From the NCBI RefSeq assembly GCF_019649055.1, contig NW_026570248.1, positions 186,001 to 250,000 of the forward strand: a stretch of DNA of 64,000 nucleotides, written 5' to 3'. Made by a program: the position numbers and the translations under genes. Under the pieces are notes generated by a model that was not told the origin of the DNA, made no database searches, and saw only the letters and a list, made by a program, of their open reading frames with translations. Numbering within the stretch: the first letter of the stretch is position 1; every line of letters begins with the position of its first letter. This stretch comes from Paramacrobiotus metropolitanus. Taxonomy: Eukaryota > Tardigrada > Eutardigrada > Parachela > Macrobiotidae. Below, piece by piece: positions 10,619 through 20,662 of the stretch.

Positions 10619-13600
10619 TCACTTCAACTGCATCAGTCCAGACATCGAACTGCCCATAGATGCGATGCACTCGCGCACCATTTCCAATAGTTTTTCCTTA
10701 GAAGGACAGCCAGTTGGCAGCGTCAATTTATTGCTGCAGGTTGATGCCACTGGGCGACGTCCTCCATTTCGGCGGTCCGTGAACACCACCTGGATTAAAG
10801 GATCAGCCGGGATAGAGTATGAAGCAGTGATAAAATGGAGAAATTCTCGACGCTCATTGAAACTAAGATCTTGCTTGATAATATCGTCCAGCCAGTTCAT
10901 CATCTCCACTTCCTCGTCAACTCGCGTAGGATCTGCACCTTCTTCGTCATAAGGCACAAATTGTTCCAGTAGATCGTCTTCTGGCGTCAAGTAGCGATAG
11001 ACACACAGTTCGATGAATTTCCATTCGGCTCTAACTTTCATAAATTCCTGTAATTAGAAACGTTATGAAAGAACGTTATGATTTAACAGTAGTTCCATAT
11101 CACACTACATTTAGCGTAAATCTAATAATTAAATTATGTAATAGTTAAAATGGAACAAACGTGCCTGCGCCATCGCACCGGCCAATAATCCATCCAAGAG
11201 ATGCTTCAAATTGAAAACTCTTTTGCCGATAAGTTCAAATTCCGCCATAAACTGACAAAATTTTTCTCGGCCTTGTGACAGTAAGGCAACTGTCTGCAAA
11301 ACGACACTTTTTCAAATGCGCAATGACCCTTTTAAGATTACTGCTGCCATGCTTTACCGGAAATTTCGGATTGTGCTCTGCCCAGTAACGCAGCGCCGCC
11401 TCATTTCCCCAAACAATTTCACCCGTGCCGTGTAGGATTCCTTGAATAATATCACGCACTCCCGGGCTGAACAGATACACATCGTTCACGTCGATTGGCA
11501 AGTCCAGTGCGTAACGAATGGCAGAATTATTGAACCAGTTTGGATACGGACAGCTGTGAATGATCGCCAACCGCAGCAGATACCCAAACGCTTTCAGAGC
11601 TGACTGTCCGTCTTTCGTAACAATGAAAACCGAAGTTATCAGGGTCACATTGCCTTCTTTCTCGAACATTGGTGTGCCAGGTGTGCCAGTATCCGGTAAA
11701 ACGTAGTGCCGAAAGGCTTCCAGCATCATTGTGATGCATTCTTTAAATGGCCCATCCCAGTCCGACGCCCTAAACAATAAACTTCTCTCAAAATCCGATG
11801 CGAGTGGCAAATCGCAATTAACAAAAAAATTAAGATCGGTCAGATCAATGTGAAAGAGAAGACGTATCTTACATGTTATTTAAAAGCCGCAAAACTAACA
11901 TGCCTTCGCCCATTTGCACTTACTCGCCCATTTGCACTTCAAATCTTCCGCTGACAGCCAGTCTGTCAGCATTGTCACAGTAAAACTTGATGAAATTCTC
12001 CACATTCTTTGCGTTTGTATTTGCCGAGATCCAGACGAAGACAATACCCGACTTATACATGGGAACGTTTTTTGTCACCTTGAAACAAAGGCTTGAGCGA
12101 ACGCCATCAATTGACAAAACTTCACCCTGTTCATGCGTAGGGAAATCATCAACTTTCATAAACTGCAATTACAAACATTTTGAATAATTTTGGGTTCATC
12201 TTTTGTGTAAATTAAAAGCGCATCACACCTTCAATGGCCTTTCTTCGCTGATGTCTTCGCCAAAAATATCAATCACTTCTGAGTCGGCATCGTTTGCTTT
12301 CAACGTTTCACTGGAATTATTGCTCATATCCTCCGGATCGCTATCAATGGTGTAGACGCGATTGGTTTCCCCGACACGGCAAACTGATGTATGCACACCA
12401 AAAGAATTTCGTACACGGCGAACCGGCGAGGATAATGGTGATTCATCCATCTCAATGGGAGGTAACTGGGCAGAACGCTGGCGTTCAGCCACCACTGGTA
12501 GCGACGGCTGTCGGCGGCCAGAAGTCGATGGCTGGCAATCATCGAATCCATCATCTAAACGGTAGCATGGTTAGGAATAAAAATACACAAAACCTCTTGC
12601 CGGTGCATTTTTTCATTTACCAGTTATTTCGCGCAATCCCAACTCACTGACAGTTTTGCCCAATGACTGCAAAAGACATTAATTTAAACAGCGACATACA
12701 GTTGCATATAGTTTTCAAAATTATTACATTTGCATATCCAACAATTGTTTCCCATGGAATGGTGATGGTGCCTTCCGCTGGCGCAATTAACATTCTCCGG
12801 CAGGCTTCGTGGACTGGTGGCTCTTCGGTAAACCTAGTAAAATACAAAAATTGCACGGAACACGATTATGTCATCATGTAAACCATTTTGCCCATTTTTT
12901 CAAATTCATGCTTCAACGGCTATTAGAGCAACAACGTTTATACACGTACATATCTGCAATCTTCCACGATGGCGACGTAACTGCTAAATAGGACGGATGC
13001 AGATGATGTCCATCAAACTTTCCGTTCACAAATACGCGGGTCAGTAACGTCCAATTACGGCCACGAAGTTCTGCGCAAAATTCTTGAGAAATCTTTGCCG
13101 CAATATGCACACCGCTAAGCTCTTCAAATACGACTTGCTTAATGAGCCCAGCATGTTTCATGAAATCAATCTCCGCTTGATCCTCTCTGAAATTTAACAG
13201 ATAAGTGGACACTAAAGAGACCGAAAAGGACATTAATTCTGATACTGTTTTTTCGATCTTACCGCATTCTTTTGTTTGGAATAACATTGCCTTCCAACAA
13301 GCGGAAGCAATACACTTTCACGTATAACTTCCAGTTCATCCGAGGTATTTCCATTATATCTCCCGATGCCAACTGTCCACCCATTGATGCCGACTGTCCG
13401 CCTGCCGGAGATCGAAAGCTATCCATGCACTGTCGCTTCGGTAAGCTACCGCGAGCACGCCCACCACGTGCCGGTCGTGGCATCGGCGGCGAAGACGCAG
13501 CATGCGGATAGCCGATTCCGCCTGGCCGATGTCCCGGCAGTCCTTGCACACCGCCGCTAAATCCGCCTGGCCGATGTCCCGGCAGTCCTTGCACACCGCC

Positions 13601-14065
13601 GCTGATTCCACCTGGTCGATTTCCCGGGAATCCTTGCACACCGCTGCTGATTTCCCCAATCGACAATCCTCGTTGGACTTGAGGTTGGTGGACCATTCCC
13701 GGTCGCTGCATTCCAGTTGTACCGAAACCGGGCTGCACAGTGCGGTATGGCCCTCCAGACAATGGTAGTGCAGCATTCCCGGATGGTATCACTGCTGCAG
13801 CAGTCGACAGCTGACCCACACTGCCGGTAACGTTCTGTATCCCTCCCGCTTCGCGCTGGTTGTCGGAACGTCCGGCAAGAGAAACGACCATCTGGTTGAC
13901 CTGTGGTTCCACATTGTTGATCAGGTGATGGATTCCAACGTAATGATCACACCTGCATTTTGTATTCCCTTGTGTCGCGAACGAAAGATCAATCTCATCC
14001 CGGGACGGGATGCTGCACGCACATCCCGCAGCTTTGCACTTATAATTATACGGCAGCTCGGCCAT
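10619..14065 (-). CDS. HECT-type E3 ubiquitin ligase-like protein of the transposon
   Basis: Nine exons: 13263-14065, 12950-13186, 12728-12833, 12621-12666, 12229-12554, 11924-12162, 11358-11769, 11165-11251, 10619-11047. All phases agree and the sum is 2,685 nt (894 aa). Start chosen at the ATG of MAELPYNYKC. The N-terminus (about 9-47) has a Cys/His cluster (CKAAGCAC ... KCRCDHYVGIHH), a likely zinc site. Residues 141-184 are three collagen-like 15-mers (GGVQGLPGHRPGG). A Ser/acidic region contains VIDIFGED, resembling a SUMO-interacting motif. The last 350 residues resemble a G2E3-type HECT domain, ending PVASTCSNKLTLP with the putative catalytic Cys near 856, 38 residues from the end, the normal place. 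The intron after 11165 seems to use a GC donor. HECT domains transfer ubiquitin through that Cys; substrates are unknown. The intact frame in an element carrying decayed fragments suggests selection for function. Confidence 0.8.
13521..13655 (-). repeat. 45-bp coding repeat, three copies
   Basis: CCTGGCCGATGTCCCGGCAG recurs at 13521 and 13566, with a diverged copy at 13611, so the period is 45 bases (15 codons). It encodes the Gly/Pro-rich collagen-like 15-mers of the HECT protein. In-frame copy number could vary between element copies. Confidence 0.9.
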
Positions 14066-14614
14066 AGTACGAAAAGTCTCGCAATAACCACAAAATTTTA
14101 CTCTACAAATCAGTCCTCACATCAGTTTTTGAAACTGAATTTAAAAAAGCGCAACTGATTCCGCCTGCACTAAAAGACTGCAAACCGGTTCGCTCTCACG
14201 GTTTTCATAGCAGGCGTGGCCAACGTGATGAACGGTGGTCAATGTTGGCCAATGAGCATGAGCATACAGCAAGTTCTGCCGGTATGCTGCGATAAAGTCT
14301 TTATCATAAAGACTTGCGGCCCGCGCTTTGGCGGTGACTCAGACCCTTATAAACCTTTAAATTTAATTGTTAATTACTGTTATACCGCTGTCCTTTGTAG
14401 TTTTTCGCCGATTTACTTCAGAATCATTTAGCCAAGATCGTTCAACAACTGCTCATGCTACACCCACAAAGTTAAGAAATCCACAAAAATCGATTAATTA
14501 CTACAATATTAATGTTCCCACACATTTCCCCAAAAGCTGAAACCATTCACCACGTTTGGTACCGATGCATATTTATATACCGGTAGTCTGTTCTCGTAAG
14601 TCCTTTTCACTTAC
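14066..14614. other. Spacer upstream of the HECT gene
   Basis: No coding signal was seen. The interval must hold the promoter and 5' UTR of the minus-strand HECT gene and whatever lies downstream of the fimbrin fragment. The next fimbrin exon expected by homology (after VRDWILL) is not present here. Confidence 0.5.
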
Positions 14615-15471
14615 AATAGCAATATCCAATCGCGAACACTGCTGTACAATCCGATCCCCTCCGCATCAATTGGTAGGATGTGCTTTAAATCTGGATCATT
14701 TGACAAATTTCTAAAACTTCATAAGGTTCGTAATCAGACAAACTTGGTTATTTAGCGCAACGAGTATATATATGTATCTACGCACCAGTCAATCCAGTCG
14801 GAAAAGGCCAACTGCTCTTCCACACGGATATGTAAAGTAACATACATTTCTCAAATTCAAGTCGCCTTTAACCGATTTCAAATTGCATAACCAAACTACC
14901 AGGATTGTAAAATAAATTTACTACATATTCATGAAGTAGAAAATTTTGTTTTGTGACCTCACTTTAATAACTCGAAGGAAAAAACAACAAGAGAACTTCC
15001 GCTATTTTTTCCGGTGGATGAAAACTGCTTTATCAGACAAAGTCAAACGTCTCCCGCTCAAACCTAATATGTGATGGTGCAAATTTTGCTTATAATCACT
15101 GCATGAATTATATACCGAGTGGGTTGTTCCTTCCACTGATGCCTGCGACATTCCCCCATGCGTTTTCAGGTTTTCCCTTTTATTGATCATCTTTTTAAAA
15201 GTTGTGGAAACTTCCATGGATTTCAGTTTTGAACATAACTGTTCAAAATAGCAAAGTAGGCAAAAGCATCGCCAAAATCTGCTGTAAGTTACGTTCATAC
15301 ATCTTGAAATTCTTGAACAGACAATTTTCCTTTTCCCACTGGCTGCTTGGAGTTTTTGTCAAAATCCTCAATCATCTTCCGCACTTCCCAATGTGGAATC
15401 TTGAAGCCGACAGCATCTAATGCATTTTTCATTTCAGCAGCTTCTAAGAAACCATTTCCGTTTTCATCAAC
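14615..15471 (-). pseudogene. Fimbrin/plastin fragment (EF-hands and start of CH1)
   Basis: Fimbrin bundles actin filaments through two EF-hands followed by four calponin-homology domains. Exons seen: 15301-15471 (EF-hand loops DENGNGFLEAAE and DKNSKQPVGKGKLSVQEF), 15116-15238 (linker KLKSMEVSTTFKKMINKREN and ending EGTTHS), 14786-about 14829 (RVEEQLAFSDWID) and 14615-14710 (NDPDLKHILPIDAEGIGLYS). The order and wording match the insect fimbrin N-terminus. Exon 14786-14829 lacks an AG acceptor; joining it to the next exon by the visible GT/AG pair creates a stop codon; and the conserved DG of the CH domain reads DW. The start exon and everything after the first third of CH1 are missing. It is best read as a captured, decayed gene piece inside the transposon. 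Confidence 0.75.
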
Positions 15472-15934
15472 CTGTAAAATAAATTGCAACGTTCATAAGG
15501 TTCCAGTACTCCAGTACATATTTCCGAAGGTTATTATGGTTTTATATCACTGCCGGTATGCCATTCCGCAAATACCTGTGCATGTACATGTTTAGTTAGA
15601 CTAGAGGAGCTCAGAATTTCAGTAGTTTTGATCGTATCCCAGAATAAATTTTAGAAAATAAACTATGATAATCGTTCAGTATATGTACAGTATGTTCCGT
15701 ACGCCGAAAAGCTCGTATAGTTGCCACAGGTCGTACAGTTACTTATTTCAGTTACAATAAATAAACTATAATAAGCGAGCCGTATTTGTTATATGTACTT
15801 CGTAAAGCTCGTACGGTTGCTAAAAAATTTATCAAGTGTAATTTCAGTCTCGTACTTTCAAAACGTTACTGCTTCCACTGCAGATAAAAAAAACTTACAA
15901 ATAAACAGAATTATGTTAAACAATCAACTAATCC
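15472..15934. other. Spacer
   Basis: AT-rich sequence between the fimbrin fragment and the 184-codon ORF, with no ORF or motif I can support. No first EF-hand-proximal exon of fimbrin was found here. Confidence 0.5.
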
Positions 15935-16489
15935 TTATTTAAACATGCTGTTTTCCAGTTCGCGGGCATACTTGTCGATACCGGCCCCTCGTCCGTAATA
16001 ATCCGTATCGCCGGTCTCATAACTGTTCCCCTTTCCCACGGTGCCTCCGCCCATAGAGGCCATCGGCTGCGCACCGGCGTCTGATTCGTAGAACGAATCA
16101 TCCACATTCGGTGTATACATGGGAAAGTTCACCGTGATATCCATGGAACCGAATGAATTAGGCGGCCGTGGTGGCAGCGGCATCTGCGGACCGCGGTGCG
16201 GATCGTTCTCGTACTGGGAGAAGTTGGGTTCGGATCGTTCTCGTACTGGGAGAAGTTCGGTGGGTGCCCGCGGGCACCCACCCGGGCCACCGCGGGCGGG
16301 TGCCCGCGGTGGCCCGCGTGGGTTGGGGAGGCTGATGGCCACTTTCTGGTGCGCTTGCTGATTGGCCATGGAGTTGTACATGGCGTCGCAATTGTCCGAG
16401 TACGGATCACGCACCTGACCACTTCCGGTGTTGGCGCTGTAACTCCGGGTAAACATGGCCGGATTCTCGAGGGCGGTGCCATCGGCCAC
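15935..16489 (-). CDS. Unrecognised Gly/Pro-rich ORF, about 184 codons
   Basis: One open frame on the minus strand, open further upstream to about 16570 without an ATG; the first in-frame ATG is internal (AMFTRSYSANTG). Composition is Pro/Gly/Arg-rich in the middle and polar at both ends (ending YARELENSMFK). No domain recognised and no membrane segment. The middle coincides with a GC-rich palindromic block (16261-16315) and a 32-bp direct duplication (16199 and 16231) that is out of frame, so the same DNA is read as VRERSEP in one copy and QYENDP in the other. That argues against long conservation of the middle. It may be a transposon gene, a captured piece, or spurious coding produced by GC-rich DNA. 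Confidence 0.4.
   Translation of the reverse strand: MADGTALENPAMFTRSYSANTGSGQVRDPYSDNCDAMYNSMANQQAHQKVAISLPNPRGPPRAPARGGPGGCPRAPTELLPVRERSEPNFSQYENDPHRGPQMPLPPRPPNSFGSMDITVNFPMYTPNVDDSFYESDAGAQPMASMGGGTVGKGNSYETGDTDYYGRGAGIDKYARELENSMFK
16261..16315. repeat. Nested GC-rich perfect palindromes
   Basis: TGGGTGCCCGCGGGCACCCA (16261-16280) is a perfect 20-bp palindrome. Next to it, 16284-16297 (GGGCCACCGCGGGC) pairs perfectly with 16302-16315 across a 4-base loop. The block is about 85% G+C inside an AT-rich element and should extrude strong hairpins. Confidence 0.95.
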
Positions 16490-17465
16490 AGGCGCGGCGG
16501 TGGTGGTATTTGTAATTATATTCGTAATTTCCGAATTGGATTTCCTTGATACTCTAGTGATATTTATACACTAAAACTAAAATATCAATAATTCTTGGTC
16601 TAGTTACCCCTCAAAACTTGCTGATATCAGTATACCTTGCTGATACCTATGTGATCGTAAATTTTTCACGACGTGCAATAATGAAGAGCGAAACCATCTA
16701 CCAAGCAAAGCGCATTTCGAAAACAGCAGTCTCCTTACTGACGCTATATTCTTTAGAAAAAAAGTTAACATGTTTTCTCCCTACTGCTATTGCAACGGTA
16801 GCAGTCAATAATCGAAAAATAATAAGCATTTTTTCACGCCAGAATTCACTACCACCTTTTGTTTGTAATGCAGTATTTGGATCGCAACTGCAAAAGTTTC
16901 GCATGATTAATTAGCACTGCGAAGGGATCGTCTATATCCTGCTGTACATACATACATTCACATTAATTTTGCGAAATAAACTCGAGAAAACCACGCCTGA
17001 CCCACATCGTCATTTCAATAATGTGCCAAAAAATGTCGCAAATTTGGTGTTTATATATTACCAGTGTCCCCCACCCATACCGGGGTAGACAATGAGTCAA
17101 CCTCTCTGACACAAGAAGGTAATCCAAATTCAAACCACCCAGAAATTTCAGCCAGGTAAATTTACTGAATTAAACAATCTACAGCAGCAATACCGACAAC
17201 ATGTTCGCACTTCTACGGTAAATGTTGGCGAACGAAGGAAAATTCGAATTGTTTCTCTCAAACAACAAACGAAAACGCATTACATACTATTTGGTTCTGT
17301 AATTACAGACAGACAGAATTAAGCTAAAAAATTACAACACTCGAAATATTAAACCTCTAATGCCTCTTTTCCGGTGCCAATTTTTATAAAGAAAGCTAAC
17401 AATCAGAAGACACAAAAAATAACCTCCTTATCTCCAACAATAAATTACCGACACACCTGCAAATC
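16490..17465. other. Spacer between the small ORF and the integrase gene
   Basis: AT-rich. The ORFs on both strands near 16618-16914 overlap each other and have no recognisable content. It should include the 3' UTR of the integrase gene just below 17466. Nothing else seen. Confidence 0.5.
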
Positions 17466-19297
17466 TCAACCAAAATGATGCTCAACCAGGTCCTTCGCAG
17501 CCTGAAATAACCGAATGCCATAAAACCCATCTTCTCCCATCGGATCAATATTTTCCAATATGAGCTGTGCCTCTGCCGGAAAACTGCTGATTATGTCGAA
17601 TACGGGAACAGAATCTCTAGAATGTGCAGCATAGTTCCGAATATACTGTGGAAAGTCTTCTGGCACGTCAACGTTTTCGTCTGGCAAAGGGTCATCAACC
17701 GCAAGGACTTGATCCAAAGGAAATCCTTTCAACCCTTTCTCCATGCAACCAAGGAGGAAAACTTGTCTAGGGGATTTCTCGTGCTCCGTGCGGAGTTTAT
17801 GATTATTGAACAGATTAATAAACTGGTCCACTTTATCTTGAATTCTGCGCTGATATACTAAATGCAAAATCATCATATCACGTGGGCTTGTAATGTTCAG
17901 AATCCCCATGTTCTCCATGTAAATAAAAACCGTCCGAAAAAGCTTAATCACCACACGCCCCAAATCTCTCCAGAGGCGTTCAATCCTTTGGTTATGAACA
18001 GATGGTCCCATTATGATGCTACCGCGATCCGGCCCCATGTAGTGTTCCATCCATCTCGCAACTCCGAAATTTTCGCCTAAAAAAATTAAATAATTTTAAC
18101 TTAACGCTAAAATTAAAGGAGAAATTGTTTCGTATTCTGATAACAAATATCAAGCAACAATTACCTCCACAATCACTCCTTACTCGCGAAGGAACGCCCC
18201 ACGCTTCCGCACCGTTCAGAAAGGCTTCCAGCACTGTAGAAGCACGATTATTCGTGGCGACACACAATGAGATTACCAATCTCGAAAATCCGTCAATGAT
18301 ACCATGAATAACAAAACCCCAGCGAACCAGTTTGTGGTTGCCATCAATGTGCCATAAAGCATTCGGCCCGGCGTTGGAGTATTTTCTTCGCGGCACAAAA
18401 AGAAAAAATCTGTTCGCTACGCCGTAAGGATCCAATCGACGTAACGAGGACAAAACTTTATGGCGTTGAATCATTAATCCGCCGGTTTTCAAATGACCAA
18501 TGACGAAACGAGATCCAACTCCTGGAAACGAGTCCATAATTTCTCGCACTAATACGTCCAGGTCGGCTTCACTGATTTCAGAATGCTACAATAATCAAAA
18601 AAAATGTTTTTTACCAAATAGTAATTAAAAACACTAATCACTGCTTTAAAGTTAAAGTTAGTTAAAGTTTAAGAAACTAATCACTGCTTTTAAGTTAAAC
18701 CTGTTTACGGTAATATAAAAATCACGAACTCACCTTATAATTCAGGCCAGCTTCGACCAGTCTCCTTTCGATCGTACATTTTGAAACCCGAAAAAATCCC
18801 GCGATCTGCGACAATGTAAATCCATCCGCACGGAATGCTGCTAAATCTTTTTCCGGTATACTAATTTTTCCGACAGAATTCGTCTCTGGGGCGAAATCAA
18901 ACATTAAGTCCATTCCATTTTCATCCTCCCGCAATAACAGCCGCAATCTATTCGTGCAGTCCATAAGAACGTCAAATAATTCTTCGGCTTCAAATATCAT
19001 TTCTTGGGGAAAGTTTTCACAGATGTCTCGCGTATACCTGAAAATAAACAGCAAACCAAAATTTTGGAAATCTAAAAATTCATAACAAATTACAGGTTCA
19101 ACGTACCCCATTAAATACTCTATCTGGGTCAGAGCTCCATCAATACCATCCTCATCAGCTTCATTTGAGTTAATCAACCGCTCAGCTCGCCTTACGACGC
19201 TGTTCGCAAAAATGTAAAACTGATCCATTTCATGCGAGTTACTGACGTTCAACAAAAGATCCGACGATTTTCTCCTCAAGTAATTGCAGCGTGACAA
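17466..19297 (-). CDS. DDE integrase of the transposon (rve-like core)
   Basis: Four exons, 19107-19297, 18734-19037, 18165-18585 and 17466-18076, join with matching phases to 1,527 nt (about 508 aa). The first exon follows an AG and starts in an open frame, so an upstream 5' exon probably supplies the ATG. Order: N-terminal helical region, a helix-turn-helix (LAAFRADGFTLSQIAGFFRV), then the catalytic core with WHIDGNHKLVRWGFVIHG (first Asp, about 246), VRSDCGGEN (second Asp, about 303) and HNQRIERLWRD (Glu, about 338). The 34-residue Asp-Glu spacing fits a DD35E-type integrase. This IDGNHK-type integrase is known to me as a stand-alone integrase-core protein in fungal and invertebrate genomes; it is not the Polinton type. 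It is the likely recombinase of the element. The intron at 18586-18733 carries a 43-bp direct repeat. Confidence 0.85.
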
Positions 19298-19900
19298 CTA
19301 AAAAATGCAGAATGCGTTACGAATCCGTTACATATATACACGCAAAAAAGTATAACAAAATTCGACGTGCGAGAAAAAAAGAATAAAAGCTACCAGCTCC
19401 AGCAACACCGCACTACATGGAAACTGTTAAGCCCATTATGGTACAACTGGGCAATAAATTTTCAGCCTACCAAATCCCAATCAAAAATTTTGTCGCACTC
19501 TCTGGTCAACACATGTCTATATGCACGGCGTAAACCACAAACTAGCCTGAATTAACTACATACTATAAAGCAAAAAGAAAAAAACACCGAACCACTCAGC
19601 GAGTCTGCGCCAGCTGCGCGAGGAAGCAATGTGATGCGTTCCAGCTCTTAAAATTCGTGCAAAGTTTAAACACAACAAAAAATTCCTTGTTCTATGATAG
19701 AAACACGCATTAAGATCAGTTGAACACTTCGGGTGTTGACCACTCTTATTCGTTTAAAAGTAAAGTCGTTTAAAAGTAAAGCTGATTGCAAAAAAAATGC
19801 CCATAAAAGAAAATTAGGCTTACCGTTGACGGTTGACGCTTACAACCCAGACGCTCACAATCCCATCCGACCTGACCCGTGAGATGTTTCCTCCAGCATA
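19298..19900. other. Spacer upstream of the integrase gene
   Basis: AT-rich with a short tandem repeat CGTTTAAAAGTAAAG at 19751 and 19767. It probably contains the 5' exon and promoter of the integrase gene, but no convincing first exon could be identified. Confidence 0.45.
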
Positions 19901-20326
19901 TCAACACAGATCCAGAATAATCGAGGCATCCCTTCTATCTGACAGTCTCCACTCTTCTATTATTCCATCAAGGACGGTCTGCTGCTTAAAATCCAATCCG
20001 ATTATGATGCCTTTGGAGCAGGCACAAGTGCGCTGAGACCCTGGAAACACTGCGCACTGGAAGGCTTCCGACGAGTCTGTTTTCTCCTCGACCATCACGC
20101 GCTGGTGCTCCAGCGGCGAGATCTCTGGATGGGCACAGAGTTCTGATCCGTATAGCAGATGAAACAACAAAATTAACAGCTCTCTCCTTTGGCTTGATAA
20201 AAGAAACGCTTCAGATAATAAGATTTGGAAGACACGCTGCAACAGCAAAATTTTGCATAGCAAAGCAAAAATAAACGGTAGTTCCACCAACGCCAAACCA
20301 ATTCCAAAGCCACCGCCAAATTCCAA
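19901..20326 (-). CDS. Unrecognised ORF near the right end of the element
   Basis: A 141-codon minus-strand frame. The first half is hydrophobic (LPFIFALLCKILLLQRVFQI); the second half reads like a folded domain (EISPLEHQRVMVEEKTD, FQCAVFPGSQRTCACSKG, LDGIIEEWRL). I do not recognise it. It could be the first part of the integrase gene, another captured fragment, or chance. Confidence 0.25.
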   Translation of the reverse strand: MEFGGGFGIGLALVELPFIFALLCKILLLQRVFQILLSEAFLLSSQRRELLILLFHLLYGSELCAHPEISPLEHQRVMVEEKTDSSEAFQCAVFPGSQRTCACSKGIIIGLDFKQQTVLDGIIEEWRLSDRRDASIILDLC

Positions 20327-20375
20327 TAATTAGATATAATTCCATTAATATTATTGGAATGGCATTGTGGAATTG

Positions 20376-20656
20376 GAACTCTGAAAAGTGAAAATTTTTT
20401 AAGTCCACGAAAACCACGATTTCATGTTTCATGGTTTACAGCTGCAAGTTCTATGATTCTGAGTTCTGAGGTTTACGACTCTGAGTTCTGGGTTTTACGG
20501 TATTGTGTTTTACGTTTTAGCTTTTTACGTTTTACGTTTTGGTGTTTTACGTTTTACGTTTTAGTGTTTTACGTTTTGTGTTTTACGTTTTACATTTTAG
20601 TGTTCTGAGTTTTACGTTTTAAGGTTCACGGGGGGTGAGGTATTTGGTACGCCATA
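20376..20656 (-). repeat. Right terminal inverted repeat
   Basis: The reverse complement of this segment matches 4128-4393, including the outer TATGGCGTACCAAATACC and the inner GTGGTTTTCGTGGACTT block. The low-complexity middle differs in the number of AAAACGT-like units, which accounts for the 15-bp length difference. Similarity ends at 20376, next to an AT-rich inner flank. Confidence 0.9.
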
Positions 20657-20662
20657 CTGAAA
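20657..20662. repeat. Right target site duplication CTGAAA
   Basis: Direct copy of 4122-4127 immediately after the right inverted repeat. Matching flanks on both sides indicate one 16.5-kb insertion rather than two independent short elements. Confidence 0.8.

Larger units (their letters stand above)
4128..20656. mobile_element. 16.5-kb TIR DNA transposon with integrase and HECT genes
   Basis: The outer ends are mutual inverted repeats beginning TATGGCGTACCAAATACC and extending about 266 bp on the left (4128-4393) and 281 bp on the right (20376-20656). Both are flanked directly by CTGAAA. Inside, on the minus strand, lie a DDE integrase gene (17466-19297) and a HECT E3-like gene (10619-14065), both with uninterrupted coding frames. 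Exons of host-like genes (GTF2H3, thioredoxin, fimbrin) and unrecognised coding pieces fill the rest. Integrases with 6-bp duplications are known from Polinton/Maverick elements, but I see no DNA polymerase B, capsid or packaging ATPase, and the integrase is of another family. It could be a gene-capturing member of an integrase-based transposon group I cannot name. Boundaries are read directly; mobility and capture are inferred. Confidence 0.85.

Noticed and set aside
18019-18549. Retrotransposon (Gypsy) pol as the source of the integrase
   Set aside because: No reverse transcriptase, RNase H, protease or long terminal repeats; the gene has introns and sits between inverted repeats.
4128-20656. 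Polinton/Maverick identity, suggested by the 6-bp duplication and integrase
   Set aside because: No polymerase B, capsid, protease or packaging ATPase was seen, the ends do not start with AG, and the integrase is of the IDGNHK type.
4128-20656. Two unrelated short inverted elements with host genes between them
   Set aside because: The CTGAAA flanks match each other across the whole 16.5 kb; independent insertions would each carry their own duplication on both sides.
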